This document shows positions 13,250-23,645 of a DNA stretch of 64,000 nt, piece by piece. The DNA is from Carallia brachiata (lineage: Eukaryota > Streptophyta > Magnoliopsida > Malpighiales > Rhizophoraceae): assembly GCA_021464245.1 (NCBI GenBank), contig JADCRB010000040.1:7350575-7414574 (forward strand). Reading direction: 5' to 3'. Numbering within the stretch: the first letter of the stretch is position 1; each line of letters starts with the position of its first letter. The notes below the pieces were generated by a model, which searched no databases, had not been told where the DNA came from, and was given only the letters and a program-made list of their open reading frames with translations. A program made the translations under genes and the position numbers.

Positions 13250-14066
13250 TCAAGCCGAAGCCTTAGTGATGCGGGGGCGTGCAGACAAAATATCTGGAGT
13301 AAACCATGAAACACCAAAATTCCCAACCAACTGATCATCTTGCGGAAGTTTCAAAATTGTTCTTACCACCACTTTGCCAGTCCTCAAGTCAAGCTCACGG
13401 GCTCGTAATTCCCTCTTGGGGGAACGCAGATACGGATAAGCCAAAGGATAAGCGTAAGCGCAATTTGGTCTAAATTCAGGGGAATCTAGGGGAGATATCC
13501 TCATGCATTCAACACAACGCATCAGTATTGCATTGTCGCCTAAACTGGTCGTTTTATCCCATTCCCAGGTATTGCAATTCAGCTTCAATGCCTCGCGACA
13601 ATCTGAAGAATAGCTTATCTTATTTGCGAATTGATAAAGATCCCCATTTGACTCCATAGTAAACGTGCACTTGAAATCCCAAAAATAATTGTCGGATCTC
13701 GCCGGCCAAATTAGCTTGACCTTTGGTGGTTGATCATCATCAGGAGGCAAGGGCTCAACACACAAAACATCTCCCCTAGTCATTGTAGCATAGAAGTTGT
13801 TGTTGCAATAAGTGATGCTTAAAATTTGGCCCGAGTACGACGACAAATAAGTAGATTTCCAACATGGGTCGCCTATCCTGCAAACAATTATGCGAAGAGA
13901 AATCCATGTAACTATAATGCAATTCAGATCCAGAGGCGTGGAAGATAGAACAAGCCCGAGACTTGGAAACTCCACATCAGCACCTGGAAACGGAATTAGC
14001 GGAGGGAGTTTGATTTTTATTCCTGACAATGGATTTAGAAGGTAATTCTCGTTCTCTTGATAGCCA
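13250..14066 (-). pseudogene. 5'-truncated F-box/DUF295 gene copy (F-box lost)
   Basis: A single open frame of 259 codons (14029-13250) aligns with the C-terminal two thirds of the F-box/DUF295 gene at 18083-19277: shared blocks include KIKLPPL, NCNTWEWDK, SLGDNAIL, LDLRTGKVV and SWFTPDI. DNA similarity continues upstream to about 14066, then stops abruptly at an AT-rich repeat. The F-box and the first part of the propeller-like domain (about 190 codons) are therefore missing. The stop also comes one codon earlier than in the other copy, because a codon matching GGA there reads TGA here. Without an F-box it could not recruit SCF components. It could be transcribed from the in-frame Met at 14029, but I read it as a decayed tandem duplicate. 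Confidence 0.85.
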
Positions 14067-15900
14067 ATCTTTTTATTTTTAAGAAAAAAATAAAGATTTG
14101 GGAGTACTTCCTTTTGTATTTTCTTCTCTTTTGAGAAAATTTTAACGTAATTTTATTTTTTTTTTCTTTTTAAGGAAAGAGACGTAAATTTGAGAGAAAT
14201 TTTTAATTGTTTTTCTTTGGATTCGAAAATGTTTATTATTTTATTTTATTAAAAAATTTTATAATTATGGATATTTAATTAGAGTTAAAATAGGAATATA
14301 TAAATCAACAGAGTCCTTATTTAATTACAACTAAATTTATATTATTAATTTATAAAATCTTAATTTTGATTGTAATAAAATTTTTATATTTACAAGATAT
14401 TTTAATATTTTAATTTACCAATTTATGAGAATTCGTTATATGTTAGAGAGAGAAAACTAAGATTTTCTCTCAGTTTTGATTTTATATACTTACACTAATA
14501 ATAGACTCGCGCGATGTATGAATTTTATCATATTTATTAACAATTTTATTTTATTTTTTACAAAAATAAAAAAAAAACTAATTTTGAGTGTTATTTTTTT
14601 AGAAATTTTAAATTTTTTTGAGAAAATAAATCCAATTTTTCTATTTTAAGAAAAAAATAAAGATTTGGAAGTACTTTTTTTATTTTCTTCTCTTTTGAGG
14701 AAATTTTAATTTAATTTTTTTCCTTTTAAAAAAAAGAAATGTAAATTTGAGAGAAATTTTTAATCTTTTTCTTTGCATTCGAAAATAGTTTGTTCTTCTT
14801 TTCTATTATTTCATTTTATTGAAAAATTTTATAATTATAGATATTTAATTAGAGTTAAAAGTAGGAATATACAAATCAATAAAGTCCTTACTTGATTACA
14901 ACTAAATTTATAGCATTGATTTATAGGATTCTAATTATAATTGTAATAAAATTTTTATATTTATAAGATATTTTATACTAGTAATAAACTCGCGCAATGC
15001 GTAAATTTAATCATATATTTTTAAAAAATTTCTTTTGAATTTATTTTATTTAAAAGAAAAAAATGAAAAAAATTCTAAATTTTCAGTATTATTTTTTTAA
15101 GAATTTGTTAAAATATTTTTAAGAAAATAAAAAGAACTTTTTTTTCTTATTAGGAAAACAATTTAGAAGAAGTGTTTTTTTTTCTTTTGAGGAAAAAAAT
15201 TATAGGTAAATTAGAGAGATTTTTTTAATCTTTTTCCTTTTTTTAAAAAGGAGGATTCATAAAATAATTTTTTTTCTTTTTTTGTTATTTTATTTTATTA
15301 TAAAATTTATAGTTATAGAGATCTAACTATAGTCAAGTAGGAATATATAAATCAATAGAATTCTTATTTGATTATAATTAGATTTATATTAATTATGAAT
15401 TCTAATTCTAATTGTGATAGAATTTTCATAATTATAAAATATTTTAAATATTTGTAATTTACAAATTTATGAGGAATTGTCACATGTTAGAGAGAGAAAG
15501 ACTGAGATTTCCTCTCAATTTCGGCTTTATATACTTACACTAGTAATAGACTCGTGCGATGTATAGATTTAATTACATTTTTTAAAATTTTTTTTTACTT
15601 TATTTTATTTAAAAGAAAAAATAAAAAAATTCTAAATTTTGAGTATTATTTTCTTAGGAATTTTTTAAATTTTTTTTAAGAAAATAAAAAGAACTTTTTT
15701 TCCTTTTTAGGAAAATAAATTCAGAATTAGTATATTTTTTTTCTTTTGAGGAAAAAATTATAAGTAAATTTGAGAAATTTTTGTAATGTTTTTCTTTTCT
15801 AGAAAGGTGGATTCGTGAAATAGTTTTTTTCTTTTTTATTATTTTATTTTATTCGTGAAATGAGTTTAGTCTGTAATAAATAATTAAAAATTTATTTTTT
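14067..15900 (+). repeat. Diverged tandem array of about 480-560 bp AT-rich units
   Basis: Recurrent landmarks show the units. The start motif TTAAGAAAA(A)TAAA recurs near 14077, 14646, 15118 and 15676. GGAATATA(T/C)AAATCAA recurs near 14291, 14865 and 15342. The end motif AATAGACTCGCGCGATG or a close variant recurs near 14503, 14983 and 15544. TTAGAGAGAGAAA recurs near 14441 and 15486. Units are diverged and contain no plausible coding sequence. An inverted relative occurs at 19440-19920. The CGCGATG-type end suggests a non-autonomous mobile element family, but I cannot define termini. Confidence 0.7.
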
Positions 15901-17086
15901 TGTCAAAGTTTAGTATTAGTTTAAATATACTTAGTATTACTCTAAACTTTAATTTAAAAAAAAAGTTTCTTTTTAAAAATTATTTTTTAGGTAAAATTTT
16001 TTTTCACTACTATGGCTATTATATGACTATTTTCTATGTTCTCCTAATTTTTTTCAGATTAGAAAATATAAATTTAATTATAATCAAATATATAATTCTA
16101 TTGATTCACGAAATCTCATTTTAATTGTAATCAAATAGTATTATATATATCTATTGATTCACGGTTTCTCTCACAACTTATTTGTTATTTTCTTTCTCAT
16201 TATTTTTTTCATATATTTTTTATATGTTCAAATAATTTTTTTCTCATAATTTTCTTTTTTGCACTTTGTTTCACTCAAATTTCTCATAATCCAAACACAC
16301 CGAGGTGTGAAAATAAAGTGCTTGGCTTTCACTGGGAAGACTTTCATTGTGGTGGCTTTTTTATTTTTGTTTGGTAGAGGACAACTCACCATGATTAAAT
16401 TGTAGCTTTTGGATAGGTAACAAAAGAGAATTACAATGACTATAAAAATGAGACCATTGGCAAATTTCTTATACTCATGGTTGCTTGAGATGGTCTATTT
16501 AGAATTAATGTTCCCTTGTTTTGGTTACTTGATATGGTATATTTCAAATTTATTTATTCATGTTTTGATTACTTGTTTTCATTATTTAGTTTTGTTCGAA
16601 ATAATATGTTCCAAATAATCATTTTACTATTTCAGCAGAAATAGACGAGATTTAATTAACCAAATACTGCAATGTTATTTTATCTATTAGTAATAGCAAT
16701 TAGTACTTAGATATAGTAATTAATAATTAATAGTCAGTTTCTTCTTCTTCATAAATTTCACATATCTACTAGTCCCATTTATAATTAAATTATTCAATAA
16801 ATAATGAGAAACAAAATCAACTTTTAAATTTAAATCTTTTTGGTACATTTGAGAATAAATAAAGAAGAAAAAGACTAAAAGAAATCAAGCACAGGGAAAA
16901 CAGCCTCATACGTCGACCTGTGCAAAATAACTTATGGGGAAACAATTTGTAAGTTGTTTTACGGTAAAATCAGCAAATTTTCCAATTGATCACTTAAAAA
17001 TTTTGTTTTGATTATGTATTTTACGTAAAACAAAAGACAAAGATTCATTTCATATAAAATATTTTACACAAAACAAATTAAGTCTG
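15901..17086. other. AT-rich spacer, no gene seen
   Basis: Homopolymer-rich AT sequence with fragments resembling parts of the repeat units to the left (for example the ATTGATTCACG motif twice near 16100-16160). I see no coding or RNA signal. Confidence 0.5.
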
Positions 17087-17850
17087 ATTAAAAGATATGT
17101 ATATTTCTTTCTGTCTGTTAAGCCTTGAAAAAGTGGCTCTTCAATATTTTTCCATCACAACAACACATCCTGTACTACCAACAGAACTCACTAGTCTTTT
17201 CAAAATGAGCTGGCAAATTTCTAGACAAGTTTATAGAATTACAAAAGGAAAAAAAAAGAGAGCGATATGCAAGCTAATGCTTATGCATTATTTGAAATGC
17301 CTTTGTTGTTGCTTTGACATGTAAATAATTTAGTAGTTATGTATATATAGTAGTTATGTATACACATGTATACAGAAGAAATGTAAGTTTTAGTATAACG
17401 GAAAGATTTTATTGTAATTTAATGATATTAAATTTGAATTTTAAATCAGTCTCTTTATATAAAATAAAATGAAAGGTTGTATAAATCAATCTCTTCCCAA
17501 AACTTATAGATGTCGAAGCTTACTAAACTCTTTCTCTCTCTATATATATATATAAATATAATAAGTGCCAACTACTTTTGCTTGTGTTAGCTATCTGCAT
17601 TTGCTTGATCTTGATCTGAACGTCAGTGTGGAAAGGAAGCAAATAAAGAAATGTCTTTGGCAGATATTACGACAGATATTTAACAGAATGAGAAGAACGC
17701 ATTGCTAGTCATATAATGTGTTTCTTGCAAGAACTAGATCTTGAGAACTCTTTTCCGTGAAGTAACTTTAACACAGTCATTGCTTGTAGCTACACACGGA
17801 AGAGCACGACAGAATATTTCCTTGATTATTGGTTGTCCATTTGCAACAAT
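17087..17850 (+). repeat. Copy of RNase H2A intron 4 sequence
   Basis: This segment matches 21191-21808 inside intron 4 of the RNase H2A gene, in the same orientation. Matches include AAAATGAGCT, TTTCTAGACAAGTTT, TATGCATTATTTGAAATGCC, GATCTTGAGAACTCTTTT, GAAGTAACTTTAACA and GATTATTGGTTGTCCATTTG. It includes a degenerate version of the SINE present in the intron copy. Exon 4, which precedes this intron segment in the gene, is not recognisable upstream of 17087. Confidence 0.88.
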
Positions 17851-18082
17851 ACATACAATATAAAATACGAAACATCCCTTATATAATGCGAAACTACCTC
17901 TTATTGCACATTGTATGAAATTTATTGCATATTGTATGAAATTTGTTGCAAACCATATATTTTTTTCAAATAAAAAAAAAAAAAAAACAAAATTTCCCAC
18001 GTGGGAAGTACCAATAGGTCTGCCGTCTGCCACCTTTCTAATCTACCCGTACCCCAATAGATGTGCAACTGTGGAAAGATTT
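17851..18082. other. Junction between the two duplicated units
   Basis: Short spacer containing a poly-A run (17971-17986) and the 3' flank of the intact F-box gene. Similarity to the flank of the truncated F-box copy begins at about 18058. Confidence 0.5.
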
Positions 18083-19277
18083 TCAAAGTCCAGCTGAAGC
18101 TGTAGAGATGCGTTGGGGACGTGCAGACGAAATATCTGGTGTAAACCATGAAGCAACAAATTTACCAACGAACTGATCTTGCGGAAGGTGCAAAATTGTT
18201 CTTGTCACCACTTTGCCAGTCCTCAAGTCAAACTCGTGGGTTCGTATTTTCCTCTTGGTGGAATGTATATATGGATTGTAGTAGACACAATTCGGTCTAA
18301 TTAATTCAGAAGAATCTAAGGTTGATATCGTCGTGAATTCAGCACAATCACTCGCCAGTATTGCATTGTCGCCTAAACTGGTCGCTTTATCCCATTCCCA
18401 GGTATTGCAATTTCTCTTTAATTTCAGTGCCTCGCGCGAAACAGAGTTATCGTCTACCTTGTGTAGGAATTGGAGAAGATCCACATCAAACTCCATCGTC
18501 AAAAACAAATTGAAAGCCCACGAAAATTCTGTGTCAATTACGGTTGCCGGCCAAATAATTAGCTTGACCCTCGGTGGTTGATCATCAGGAGGACACAGCT
18601 CAACAAACAAAACATCTCCATTACTCTTTGCAGCATACAAATTGTTGTTGCAGCAAGCGATGCTGTCAATTCTGTCCGAGTACGACGAATAAATAGATTT
18701 CCAACATGTGTCGTCGTCGTCGTTTATCTTGCAGAAAATTATGCGAAAAAGATTCCAAGCAACCATAATGCAATTGGGATCCAGAGGACTGGAAGATAGA
18801 ACAAACATGTACTGACCCCCTCGAGGCGTCTCGCCCATCATCATCATCATCATGATCATCTGGGAACGGAACTAGTGGAGGAAGTTTGATCTTCAATCCC
18901 TGCGACAATGGATTTAGAAGGTAATTCTCTTTCTTTTGATAGTCAACGCTTATAACCAGCCAGCCTCGAGTAGCATACGGGGAAACAAGATGGTTATAAG
19001 GGACGTCTAGTTTGATGCGATGAATCTTCTTGTCTGAAAGATCAAGGAGCCAGCGCACTTTTTCCCTACCATGCAGAGAATTTAACCATAACATTGGACA
19101 AAGTGGGGTGGCAAGTCGTCGATCGGAAGCAACTGATCGCCATGACTTGCACACAGCACCAAAGCCAATAACTTCTTTTGCAGACCTTAATCGTCTGAAT
19201 ATTATCTCCAAAAGTTCTCTCGGAATATTTGTCCAATCCACGGCAGCCGCCCTTTTTGCTGCCCTTTCTGTCGCCAT
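18083..19277 (-). CDS. F-box protein with DUF295 (KIB-type) domain
   Basis: Single-exon gene. ATG 19277 starts MATERAAKRA; an F-box follows at once (VDWTNIPRELLEIIFRRLRS, then FGAVCKSWRSVAS), then a DUF295/KIB beta-propeller-like region (KIHRIKLDVPY, GWLVISVDYQ, NYLLNPLSQGLKIKLPPL and the C-terminal FDLRTGKVVTRTILHLPQ, SWFTPDI). Family members act as substrate adaptors of SCF ubiquitin ligases; the target here is unknown. Length would be about 397 residues, normal for the family. An in-frame upstream Met at 19406 adds an implausible hydrophobic leader, so I prefer 19277. Oddity: the N-terminal frame ends at 18666, and the C-terminal frame is offset by one base. Removing one G from the run of five (18816-18820 on the plus strand) would restore agreement with the family. 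The truncated copy at 13250-14066 is its tandem duplicate. Confidence 0.82.
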
Positions 19278-19439
19278 ATTTTGAAAGCAGCGATAAGGTC
19301 TTAATCTCGGGAGAAAAGCAACACCAAGGTAGGTTAAAACGAAAAAAAGAAAGATAAGTGCACAACGATGATACGCAATTTGGACGAAATAACGAAATAG
19401 TACCATATATTTTGGACAAAATTGTATGATATATATATA

Positions 19440-19920
19440 TAATTATGAATTTAACTGTAATCAAATAAAGATTTTATTAATTCACAAAATTTTATTTTAA
19501 TCGTAACTATATTTCTATAATTATAAAATTTTTCTTAAACTGGCTACAAATCCTTATTTTTAAGATAGAATAAAAAAAAATCTCTCAAATTAACTGTTTT
19601 TTTAGTAGAGAAGAGGAAAAAAGAATCTCAATTTTTGTTTTCTTAACAAAAAAAATCCTTATGTTTCCTTAAAAAAAAGTAAAAAAAAAAGGCTCTTAAC
19701 ATTAATTTAATTTAGCTAACTATTTTTTTTACAAAAAAACTCAGCTTAAACCAAATTTATTGAAAAAAAATATTTCTAATTTTTTAAAAATAATACTCAA
19801 TCTTTTAGCATCTCTTTTTCTTTTTTAATAAAACACAAATAAAAATTAATTAATTAAAAAATATAATTAAATTTGTTTATCACATGGATCTAATACTAAT
19901 ATAATTATATATTGTTTGAA
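19440..19920 (-). repeat. Inverted, diverged relative of the 14-16 kb repeat unit
   Basis: Read on the minus strand, this stretch shares the array landmarks: a TTAGTATTAGAT end motif like ACTAGTAATAGACT, GAGTATTATT, and AAGGAAAA homopolymer-rich blocks, then TTACAGTTAAATTCATAA. It lies between the F-box gene and RNase H2A, the same relative position that the array has between the truncated F-box copy and the RNase H2A intron copy. Alignment is by eye only. Confidence 0.45.
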
Positions 19921-20370
19921 TTGAGTTATGAGAATAGATAATTTTATAGAAAAAAAAAATTTGTTTTTAAATTGAAAAAAATTTGATAACTTTATTTAAG
20001 TACTTTTAAAATAATTATAAAATAATATAAATATTAAATAATTAAATTTAAATAAATAAAAATTTAATAAATTATGATAACAAAATGTATAATTATTTTA
20101 AAATTACGTACAGGAACTCATTTATGGTAACCTTTTTAGGTTTTTCCATTCCAGCTATTTTAACTTTGAACTTCAGAAAGACAGGAGTCGATCCCAGATT
20201 GTACGTTTTGTGCTTCTCTCTGGTAAATTTAAAGAAAATTTCAAGATCCAAGCCTTTGTCATTGTCCAAATAAAGAAACAAGCTGAGCTTTTAGACCAAA
20301 ATCAGCCCCCCCGACTCCTCATCTCGGACTCTCATCTTGAGTAGCTGATTTCACAGAGAGAGAGGTTGAG

Positions 20371-23300
20371 ATGGGATCGGAAGGACATGTTCCCAAATGG
20401 GCATCGAAGCCTTGCATTATGGGAATCGACGAAGCTGGCCGCGGCCCTGTTCTTGGTCATTCTTCTCTTTTCTTTTCTCTCTTTTTTTTTTTTTTCTTTT
20501 TTGGTTCTCTTTCCGTGAAAAAATAAAAGTTAAAAAAAAAAAAATGCAGAGAGTGTTTGATGGGAATGGGTATTTGTATTTGTTGTTCAGGACCCATGGT
20601 GTATGGATGCTTGTACTGTGCTCGCTCCTACGAAAAGACTCTTTCTACCTTGAACTTTGCTGGTTGGTTAAATTTGCCCCCCCTTTCTTTTCTGTCTATC
20701 TATCTATCTATCTATGTTTCAATTATTAGTGGGAGTGTTTACTTCAAGGGTGAAGCTGCATTGCTGCATTTTTTACCCTTTTCAATGTTTGATTCTAAAG
20801 ATGGGGATGGGTAGGAATAGGATTGTGTCCCATTGTTACTATTTTTTTAAGTTTAATATTCTGCAGACTCAAAAACCCTTAAGGAGGAGGAGAAGGGAGG
20901 AGTTGTTTGAAAGCTTAAAGGCTGATGAATCAATTGGATGGGCCGTTGACGTCATTGATCCAAGGGTGCTGTCTGCCAAAATGCTACGGAAGTTAGTGGG
21001 TTATTGTGATTCACTTTTTAGTATTTATAGCTTTTTTTTTAAGGAAAAATTAATCGTTTTTCTTTTATCTGTTCTTAATAGGGACAAGATAAACCTAAAT
21101 GAGATATCACACAACTCTGCGATTGGCCTTGTCAATAGGGTGCTAAACATGGGAGTCCTTTTAACAGAGGTAGAATTATTTGTTTCTTATTAAAGGATGT
21201 GCATCTTTCTTTGTGTATGTTAGGCCTTGAAAATGTGGCTCTTCAGCATTTTGCATCACAACAATACATCCTGTAGTACGAAGAAAACTGATGAGTCCTT
21301 TCAAAATGAGCTCGTAGATTTCTAGACAAGTTTGTAGATTACAAAGGGAAAAAAAAGAGAATCATATGCAAGCTATTGCATATGCATTATTTGAAATGCC
21401 CTTGCCTTTACTCCATTGTGACCTAGTAGTCTTCGATTCGAATCCTGGAAACAGCCTCTTTGCATAAAAACAAAAGGAAGGCTTCATACATCAACCCTTC
21501 TCCAATCCCTACAAATTTGGGAGCCTACTATATATATAGATAGTAGGTGCCAACTAGTTTTGCTTGTGTAGCTATCTGCATTTGCTTGATTGGTATGTCA
21601 GTGTGGAAAGGAAGCTAATGAAGAAATGTCTTTTGTAGATATTGAACGGAATGAGAAGAAGCATTGTCATTCATGTCATTTGTTTCTTGCAAGAGCTGGA
21701 TCTTGAGAACTCTTTTCTGTGAAGTAACTTTAACAGTCATTGCTTGTAACTACATGCCGAGGAGCACGACAGAATATTTTCTTGATTATTGGTTGTCCAT
21801 TTGCGACTTGACTGACACTTTTCTATAGGTTCTATTATCCTGAAATCTGACAACCTCATAAAGCTGGCAAATGTCTATGGCATTGATTCGTAGTAACAGT
21901 GTCTTTGACAATATGTAATTCAACCTTTGCAAGGCCATTTAAGCATGACAGTCTAAAGCCCTCATTTTCAGTCTTATACATTTTAACATTTAGCCCAACC
22001 TAGTTGAGGTCAGTTAGATGAGCTTCTTTTCACCATTGCTTTAGTAGTCAGATCATAGTTTGGATATACTCTTCTATACTGGCCATCAGTCCACCACAAT
22101 TACCTCATTTATGTAGGCTTTCAGATTTGCTGTGTCATGGCATAATGGATGTTGATGTGTCTACACATTGAAGGTTTATGTTGATACCGTTGGAGACTCT
22201 GAGAAGTACAGAATTAAGTTGTCTGAAAGATTTCCTTCCATCAAATTTGTTGTTACAAAGAAGGCTGATAGTATATATCCAGTTGTAAGCGGGGCGAGCA
22301 TAGTTGCAAAGGTAATGAGCTCTACCTTGGCCAAATTCTCCTTTTTGTTTGGATTAAGATCCTGTCATGTTAGCGCTAATATGATGGGTCACTACATTCA
22401 TAATAGATGGTTAGTATTTGTATCAGGAAGAGAGGATTTTTACTTTTCTTCTTTTTTTTTTTTTTTTTCCAAAAAGAATACATTTGGTTTTTGGCCTTTT
22501 CCTCTATCACTTGTGAACGAAAAACTAAACAACCTATTTTAATTTTGATGGTTGAGATCAACTAAGGTGACCATTGATATTAGACTACTAATGTGAGGAT
22601 GATCTTAATCCAATTTATGCTTTTCAATTTGTTTCTCTTATGACCGACCATACAGGTCACGAGGGACCGAGCACTACGAGAATGGGTGCTGGACGAGACA
22701 GCTGAAGATATGAATAGAAACTTTGGTTCTGGATACCCTGGAGGTTAGAAACGTCAAACTCTTTGATCTTTTTCTGCACCATTGATTTCCAATAATTATT
22801 CGATTTCTTTCTATGCAATCTGGTTCTGTTTAGATCCTGAAACCAAGGCCTGGTTGGAACACCACAGACACTTGGTATTTGGATTTCCATCATTGGTTCG
22901 TTTTAGTTGGGGTACATGCACGCCTCATTTCAAAGACATCGTCGAGGTGCTGTGGTAAGTCCCTATTCTTGTTTCCTATGCAATATTCATCGCGGTTTTA
23001 ATACATATCTATATCACTCAGACTTTACAAAATCCATATCTTCTCCTTGAACCACGGGGAGAAGCAAAGTGCATGGTTTTATGGATATCCTGGCCATAAG
23101 AGTGAGGTTTGTTCGGAATCACGTGAGAGTTCAATGGACCCACTTCAAAATGAGTCTATATTCTTGAATCTTTGGTCCTTACATTCTTGTTTTGCTTCTT
23201 TGTCAAGCTTTTCCAGATACCAAAATATTCACAATACCGAGAGCTCCATTTTATGAAATTGGACCACTATGAAGCTTGAGAAATCAGAGCATAAATTTCT

Positions 23301-23645
23301 AGTATTGTTGTTTGTGCATGCCATATTAAATCAGCATATTTATTTCCCTCTGTCCTTCCTAATTAAGATGACAGGAAAAAGAGAGAGAGAAACAATTGGA
23401 TACGCCAAACTTCAATAGGAAATGGCTGTGCTTTTTTAATTTTTTCCGTTCGTTGCTTTTTTAACAGGGAATCTGATAAAATGGATGAAGATGGTTGTGG
23501 CAGTAGCAATGGTAAGAAGCAATTGAAGTTGAGTAATGTTGGTATCACAACTTCAAAGAGGAAGAGTGAAGAGATTGAATCAAGTGGGAAAGGGCGGTGC
23601 AAGTTTTTTCAGGCACGTAGACTCGAGCAGGTTACACATTTTTAG
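20371..23645 (+). CDS. RNASEH2A: Ribonuclease H2 catalytic subunit A
   Basis: Eight exons: 20371-20455, 20591-20662, 20867-20991, 21082-21169, 22174-22311, 22656-22743, 22834-22954 and 23468-23645, all GT-AG. The nuclear enzyme cuts RNA in RNA:DNA hybrids and removes single ribonucleotides from DNA. The catalytic set is present: D20 and E21 in GIDEAGRG, D127 in YVDTVGD and D155 in KKADSIYP (numbering after ignoring one extra base). The spacing matches human D34, E35, D141 and D169. The DSKTLK motif follows FA at the exon 2/3 junction. The C-terminus is basic and ends in [21 protein letters not shown]. Expected length is 297 residues, as in Arabidopsis. Oddity: in exon 3 the frame changes between [10 protein letters not shown] and [12 protein letters not shown]; one G too many in GGG 20895-20897 explains it and restores both sequence and phase. 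Intron 4 (about 1 kb) holds a SINE. Confidence 0.93.
21191..21830 (+). repeat. Intron 4 segment duplicated at 17087-17850
   Basis: Starts about 20 bases after the exon 4 donor and runs to GATTATTGGTTGTCCATTTG at 21783-21802 plus a few bases. The other copy is 4 kb to the left in direct orientation, in the F-box duplication. Confidence 0.85.
21413..21535 (+). mobile_element. Au-like SINE in RNase H2A intron 4
   Basis: Plus-orientation tRNA-derived SINE: a box-B-like GATTCGAATCC (21438-21448) is followed by the family body, AACAGCCTCTTTGCA, AAGGCTTCATACATCAACCC and a terminal GGGAGCCTAC. The same body, on the opposite strand, is seen at 48745-48905 and as a fragment at 37791-37849. No target-site duplication is obvious here. 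Confidence 0.7.
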
